43,012 nucleotides of DNA. Origin: Acholeplasmataceae bacterium. Its GTDB lineage: Bacteria > Bacillota_I > Bacilli_A > ML615J-28 > CAG-313. The notes beneath the pieces are model-generated. The model saw only the letters and a program-made list of their open reading frames with translations, did no database searches and was not told the origin of the DNA. The stretch's first letter is position 1; every line of letters starts with the position of its first letter. Positions 38,759 through 43,012 of the stretch are shown in pieces. The stretch lies in assembly GCA_012838545.1 (NCBI GenBank), contig DUPC01000007.1, positions 1-43,012 on the forward strand, in the 5' to 3' direction. Both the position numbers and the translations under genes were made by a program.

Positions 38759-40363
38759 ATGAGAAAGATTGAAGTTGTTGATTATTCTTCGGAGTGGAAA
38801 AAGCAATTTGAACAAATAAAAACCTTTTTAGGTAGCTATTTTCCCGAATATGAAATGGTACATGTCGGTTCGACAGCCATTGAAAAGGCAAGCGCAAAAC
38901 CGATTATCGATATCGATATGGTGATTCCTGATTTGAATTTGCTTCCTGAAATCAATAATAAATTGGCACAAATCGGTTTTCGGTTTCGAGGAGATTTGAC
39001 GATAGAGGGTCGTTATGCCTATTATTGCGATAATGCAGAACTCCCTCCTTGTCACTTTTATGTGTGCCTTGATGATGGTCAAGGATATGTGGAACACATG
39101 GTGTTGAAAAAACATCTCTTGAAACATCATGAACAAGTTAAAAAGTACAGTAAACTCAAGAAAAAGTTAGCACATAAATATCCTTATGATATTGAAAAAT
39201 ACATCGATGGGAAAACCTCTTTTATCATGGCTGCTATGAAGAAGGAAGGATACCATAGACCACAATACCGTGTTGTCAGACCCGACTTTTCCCACAGTTT
39301 GCTCAATGTGGTAAGTTCTGTTCAACATCATTTCAATTCGGTTTCGCCTTTTTCAACCTTGCCTAGTGTCGATAAAGCTTTAAAAGGGGCCAAACATGTC
39401 GTGCTGATGGTTTTGGATGGACTGGGAAAAAACATTTTGGAATACCATTTGACAAAAAAACACTTTATCAGGCAAAAGGTAATCGATTACGTGACATCGA
39501 TTTACCCTTCGACTACAGTGGCTGCCACTACCGCTTTACGAACCGGAAAAACCCCGGGGGAAACCGGTTGGATAGGCTGGTATCAATATTTTAATCAATT
39601 TGACCAGTATATTGTCATGTTTCAAAGCCTTAATTATTTTGACAACAAAAAAGTGGATGTTCCTTACTTAAAAGAAGTACCGATTACTCCTTTCCATCAA
39701 GAATTCTCGGGCGTTAAGACGCAAGAGTTGTATCCTGCTTTTATGCCCGGCGGTTGTCATAGTTTAAAAGAGATGATGGATCGGATTGTTAATATTACCA
39801 ATACAAGCAATCAAGCAACCTTTACTTATGCTTATTGGGATTATCCGGATTCTTCAATTCACTTTGAAGGATGTTGTTCGGATACGGTTAAAGCTTGTTT
39901 AATCGACATCAACGAACAAGCAAAATATTTAGCGAAACATTTGAATGAAGATACCGTTGTGTTGATTGTAGCAGATCACGGTTTGGTTGATATTAAGACG
40001 CTATACATAAACAAATTTCCGGAAATTACAAAATATTTTGTTCATAAGCCGACCCTGGAAAGTCGGTTTACCGCTTTTTATGTCAATGATCCAATTGGTT
40101 TTGAAGAAACGTTTACCCGATATTTTAGCTCTTATTTTGAACTTTACAAAACAGAAGATTTGGCAAAATTAGGTTTATTGGGAAATGTTTCCCCAAAATC
40201 CCAAGAATTTCTAGGTGATTTTATCGCAATAGCCAAACACAAGTATGCTTTTTCGGCAATAGATGAACCAATGCTTTTTAAGGCTACGCATGCAGGGGGA
40301 CTGGAAGAAGAGATGATGGTTCCCGTGATTGTTGTAAAAAGCGTCAAGAAGAAAAAAGAATGA
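38759..40363 (+). CDS. Fusion protein: N-terminal GrpB/UPF0157 (nucleotidyltransferase fold) + C-terminal alkaline phosphatase superfamily/type I phosphodiesterase
   Basis: N-term VDYSSEWKKQFEQIK...MVHVGSTAIEKASAKPIIDIDMVIPD...HMVLKKHLLKHH (GrpB); C-term VVLMVLDGLGKNILE, SIYPSTTVAATTALRTGKTPGETGWIGWY, LIVADHGLVDIK, KATHAGGLEEEMMVPVIVV (metal and nucleophile motifs). One uninterrupted ORF. Confidence 0.85.
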   Translation: MRKIEVVDYSSEWKKQFEQIKTFLGSYFPEYEMVHVGSTAIEKASAKPIIDIDMVIPDLNLLPEINNKLAQIGFRFRGDLTIEGRYAYYCDNAELPPCHFYVCLDDGQGYVEHMVLKKHLLKHHEQVKKYSKLKKKLAHKYPYDIEKYIDGKTSFIMAAMKKEGYHRPQYRVVRPDFSHSLLNVVSSVQHHFNSVSPFSTLPSVDKALKGAKHVVLMVLDGLGKNILEYHLTKKHFIRQKVIDYVTSIYPSTTVAATTALRTGKTPGETGWIGWYQYFNQFDQYIVMFQSLNYFDNKKVDVPYLKEVPITPFHQEFSGVKTQELYPAFMPGGCHSLKEMMDRIVNITNTSNQATFTYAYWDYPDSSIHFEGCCSDTVKACLIDINEQAKYLAKHLNEDTVVLIVADHGLVDIKTLYINKFPEITKYFVHKPTLESRFTAFYVNDPIGFEETFTRYFSSYFELYKTEDLAKLGLLGNVSPKSQEFLGDFIAIAKHKYAFSAIDEPMLFKATHAGGLEEEMMVPVIVVKSVKKKKE

Positions 40364-40443
40364 TGTTTCTTCTTGTTTAAAATACCTAATTATGTTACAA
40401 TTAAGTCGATTTTTTTTACGTTGCGAAGGAGAGTGGATGTTGT

Positions 40444-42885
40444 ATGAAAAAGATAGTAAAATTAGTCGCCCTTTGTTCGCTAGTGCTTATATTTGGCACT
40501 TTGCTTTCTTGTCAACAAACCGGTCAATTTTTTACGGTTAAATTTTTTGACGGCGATAATAATTTAATCGATACCCAACGCGTCAAAAAGGGCAGTAGCG
40601 CCCAAGCACCCCAAGATCCGATTAAAGAAGGGTATACCTTTATTGGATGGAGCGAAGACTTTAGTTCGGTAACGAAGAACCTGGATCTTTATCCGATGTT
40701 CGATGAAATAAAAGAATTTTTTGATGTTTTCTTTTTGGATGAAGCAGAAAACGTTTTGCGTAGAGAAATTGTTTTAAAAGGCAATGGCGCCACAGCGCCG
40801 ATCCCCCCGGAAAAACGGGGTTATAAGTTTGTCGGCTGGGATACAGACTTTTCCTATGTTACGGAAAACACTTATGTCAGACCACTTTACGAAAAAGAAA
40901 ACATCGATATTGAATTGGGTGATTATGTGAAGTATGTTGAAAGCATCAGCCATAACGATATTACTGATTCAAATGTTTTGCTTGCTTCTTTGGATTTAAC
41001 GCATTCCCTTTATACCTTCACCAATATTTTTATTGGCGGTTTTAGAAATGCGAATCAGATGCATTATTACGATGCCCAAAGCTATCAAGGTCGCAACGCT
41101 TACGGATATGAAGTGGGGGTTGCGTCAAACGGTATTGTAGTATCCGCCGGAACGCTTGTGGATTTACCGGAAGGCGGGTTTATCCTTTCTGGACACTCCT
41201 CAACCGCAACCCTCCTTCAATCCAAAGTGCAAATCGGCGACTATGTCGTTTTCCATCGGGATAGTTTGACGGTAAAAGGACATCGGGATACGGTTCTTTC
41301 GAAGTTGATAGGTTTAAACGTTAAGATAAACGAAACCATTTTGAAAACCCAAAATGCTTATTATTCCGAATTCCGAGCCCTCAACTACGAAAAGATTTTG
41401 GAAAAAATCAATTCCGCCATTGATACTTATAACGATTTGGTTGCTAACCCGAATGAATATTCTGCCAGCATTGCAAAAGAAGTAGAAAATACTTTATTGC
41501 TTGTTGACTTCTTGCTTGTGGAAACGAACCCTATTGAAACCAAGGCTTTCTGGCATTATCCGCTTCGTTCGGGCGATTATGAGGAAAGAAATCTTTCAGA
41601 AGTTGAGGAACTCTTAGATGACGTAAAAGCACTGGGCTTTAACAAGGTATATCTCAACGTCACCTTTGGCGGCCATGCGATTTACCCTTCGGATTATTTG
41701 CCACAGCGCCATTCGGACGGAAAAGTATATACCGGCTATAAAGATTATCTTGAATGCTTTGTGGAAGAAGCGCATAAACGGGGTATTGAAGTATCCGCTT
41801 GGACCAATACCTTAATCTGCGGGGACGGTTGGTTGCCTGCTGTTTATAAAGACAGAGGTTGGGTTTTAACCGGTTTTAACGGCGAAGACAATTTCAACGG
41901 AATGTACTTCTTGGATATTTCCCGTTCGGATGTTCAGGAATTCTTGATTAATGTCTTTACCGAATTGGTTGCCAATTATAATTTGGATGGTGTAGAGTTT
42001 GATTTTATCCGTTTCCCAGGGGGAAATCTATACAGTTATGATGGCGTAATCGCCAATCCGGCAGGGATTAAAGACGGCGGTTATACCGACAGTTTCATTA
42101 ATTTATTCAAAACCACCACGGGTTTTTCTGGTGACGTCAAACAATCGCTCATTCAATCCAAAACTTTTCGAAATCAGTGGTTGCAATTTAAGGGAGATTT
42201 GTTAAATGGTTTAGTGGAAAACTTGGTTACCGAAATGCGTAAAATAAAACCAAATATCTCTTTTTCCGGAGCTATTATGCCTAGCATATCTTCCGCAATC
42301 AATGTATATCAACAAAATTGGGATTTATGGCTCGACAATGGTTGGCTGGATACCCTTGAACCGATGATTTATAGCGGCGATACTGGGTCCGTCATGTCAA
42401 CTTTAGCATCATTTTACCAAAAGGTAAACGGTCGGGCGGATATTGTTGTCGGTTTGTTCCCAGAGGGTAACGGAGGGTTGCCGGGGTTGAATGCGGAGCA
42501 GATTTACAGCGTAATTTCTGCTTATCCGGTCGGTTGGTGCAAGTTCTCCGCAAAAACCATATTTTCCAACCGTGGGTTAATGGATGGTTTCAGCGTCATG
42601 AAGCGCGACTATACGGTTTCTATGACCTCCTCAAAACAAGACAAATTATTGGCTTATATTTTGCAATTGAGGGAAAATGTTAAAGAATTCTATCAATATG
42701 TTGATACCGGCACAGATTATTCGGCAATGATAGCTTATTTGGAAAGCATAACCGAAATTACCGAGGAAACCTATATTACAGGTGTGCTGGAGCAAATTTT
42801 ACTTTATATTGATCAAATCAATCATCTGGGTATAAAAGAGAAATTATACGACAAACATCAAATAATTGCGGCATTAATGAAGTAG
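40444..42885 (+). CDS. Lipoprotein with two InlB B-repeats and a GHL10/DUF187-like glycoside hydrolase domain
   Basis: Lipobox GTLLSC; two repeats FTVKFFDGDNNLIDTQRVKKGSSAQAPQDPIKEGYTFIGWS / FDVFFLDEAENVLRREIVLKGNGATAPIPPEKRGYKFVGWD; TIM-barrel-like KTKAFWHYPLRSGDY...GVEFDFIRFPGG...WDLWLDNGWLDTLEPMIYSG. Confidence 0.8.
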   Translation: MKKIVKLVALCSLVLIFGTLLSCQQTGQFFTVKFFDGDNNLIDTQRVKKGSSAQAPQDPIKEGYTFIGWSEDFSSVTKNLDLYPMFDEIKEFFDVFFLDEAENVLRREIVLKGNGATAPIPPEKRGYKFVGWDTDFSYVTENTYVRPLYEKENIDIELGDYVKYVESISHNDITDSNVLLASLDLTHSLYTFTNIFIGGFRNANQMHYYDAQSYQGRNAYGYEVGVASNGIVVSAGTLVDLPEGGFILSGHSSTATLLQSKVQIGDYVVFHRDSLTVKGHRDTVLSKLIGLNVKINETILKTQNAYYSEFRALNYEKILEKINSAIDTYNDLVANPNEYSASIAKEVENTLLLVDFLLVETNPIETKAFWHYPLRSGDYEERNLSEVEELLDDVKALGFNKVYLNVTFGGHAIYPSDYLPQRHSDGKVYTGYKDYLECFVEEAHKRGIEVSAWTNTLICGDGWLPAVYKDRGWVLTGFNGEDNFNGMYFLDISRSDVQEFLINVFTELVANYNLDGVEFDFIRFPGGNLYSYDGVIANPAGIKDGGYTDSFINLFKTTTGFSGDVKQSLIQSKTFRNQWLQFKGDLLNGLVENLVTEMRKIKPNISFSGAIMPSISSAINVYQQNWDLWLDNGWLDTLEPMIYSGDTGSVMSTLASFYQKVNGRADIVVGLFPEGNGGLPGLNAEQIYSVISAYPVGWCKFSAKTIFSNRGLMDGFSVMKRDYTVSMTSSKQDKLLAYILQLRENVKEFYQYVDTGTDYSAMIAYLESITEITEETYITGVLEQILLYIDQINHLGIKEKLYDKHQIIAALMK

Positions 42886-42905
42886 TATTAGCTGTAAAGG
42901 AATGA

Positions 42906-42938
42906 AAAAGGGGCCGTTTTCACGCGACCTCCTTTTTT
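42906..42938 (+). terminator. Possible terminator after the lipoprotein gene
   Basis: AAAAAGGGGCCG...CGACCTCCTTTTTT, imperfect stem then T-run. Confidence 0.55.
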
Positions 42939-43012
42939 ATGGCTTTTTGGGGGCAGTGGCATTATTTTTTAAAAACCCCATACAATTAACTGAAGGGAAA
43001 CCGGAAATCCCA

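Noticed and set aside
1-43012. tRNA, rRNA, insertion sequences or prophage genes
   Set aside because: No transposase, integrase of mobile type, phage structural gene, or cloverleaf-like intergenic sequence was recognised; intergenic gaps are short and mostly explained by promoters and terminators.
1-43012. Mycoplasma genetic code (TGA = Trp)
   Set aside because: Trp residues use TGG, and cdsA (10855-10857) and the 38759 ORF (40361-40363) end at TGA in sensible positions.

Overview
AT-rich, densely packed bacterial chromosome segment that uses TGA as a stop codon (cdsA and the 38759 ORF both end in TGA), so translation table 11. Gene content and order point to Firmicutes or a Mollicutes-related lineage (inference only). 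The window opens with the leader-distal end of a type II-like CRISPR array: two 36-nt repeats, two 30-nt spacers and one degenerate terminal repeat. No cas genes are in view. Next come xerC, dut, a GNAT gene and a MATE gene, then the conserved block rpsB-tsf-pyrH-frr-[inserted 676-aa multidomain protein]-uppS-cdsA-dxr-rseP-proS. The rest contains nagA and an M20 peptidase, an ABC exporter, a FAH-family enzyme, topB, small zinc-ribbon and coiled-coil proteins, BrkB-like and PdaA-like proteins, rlmD, a copper module (csoR-copA with a visible operator), ptb-buk-Leu dehydrogenase with a CcpA-type cre site, a tryptophanase, an HxxxDG acyltransferase plus zinc-ribbon membrane protein pair, a GrpB-phosphodiesterase fusion, and an InlB-repeat/GHL10-like lipoprotein. 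The best candidates for something new are: (1) the GrpB (nucleotidyltransferase-fold) + alkaline-phosphatase-superfamily fusion; (2) the zinc-ribbon/TPR/degenerate TIR-like/TM/BspA-LRR protein inserted between frr and uppS; (3) CRISPR repeats whose 3' end carries a TGnTATAAA extended -10 box, as in type II-C arrays with promoters inside the repeats; (4) a prolyl-tRNA synthetase lacking most of the INS editing domain; (5) a structured leader with a possible 17-codon uORF ahead of rpsB. All calls come from reading the sequence; no database search was run.
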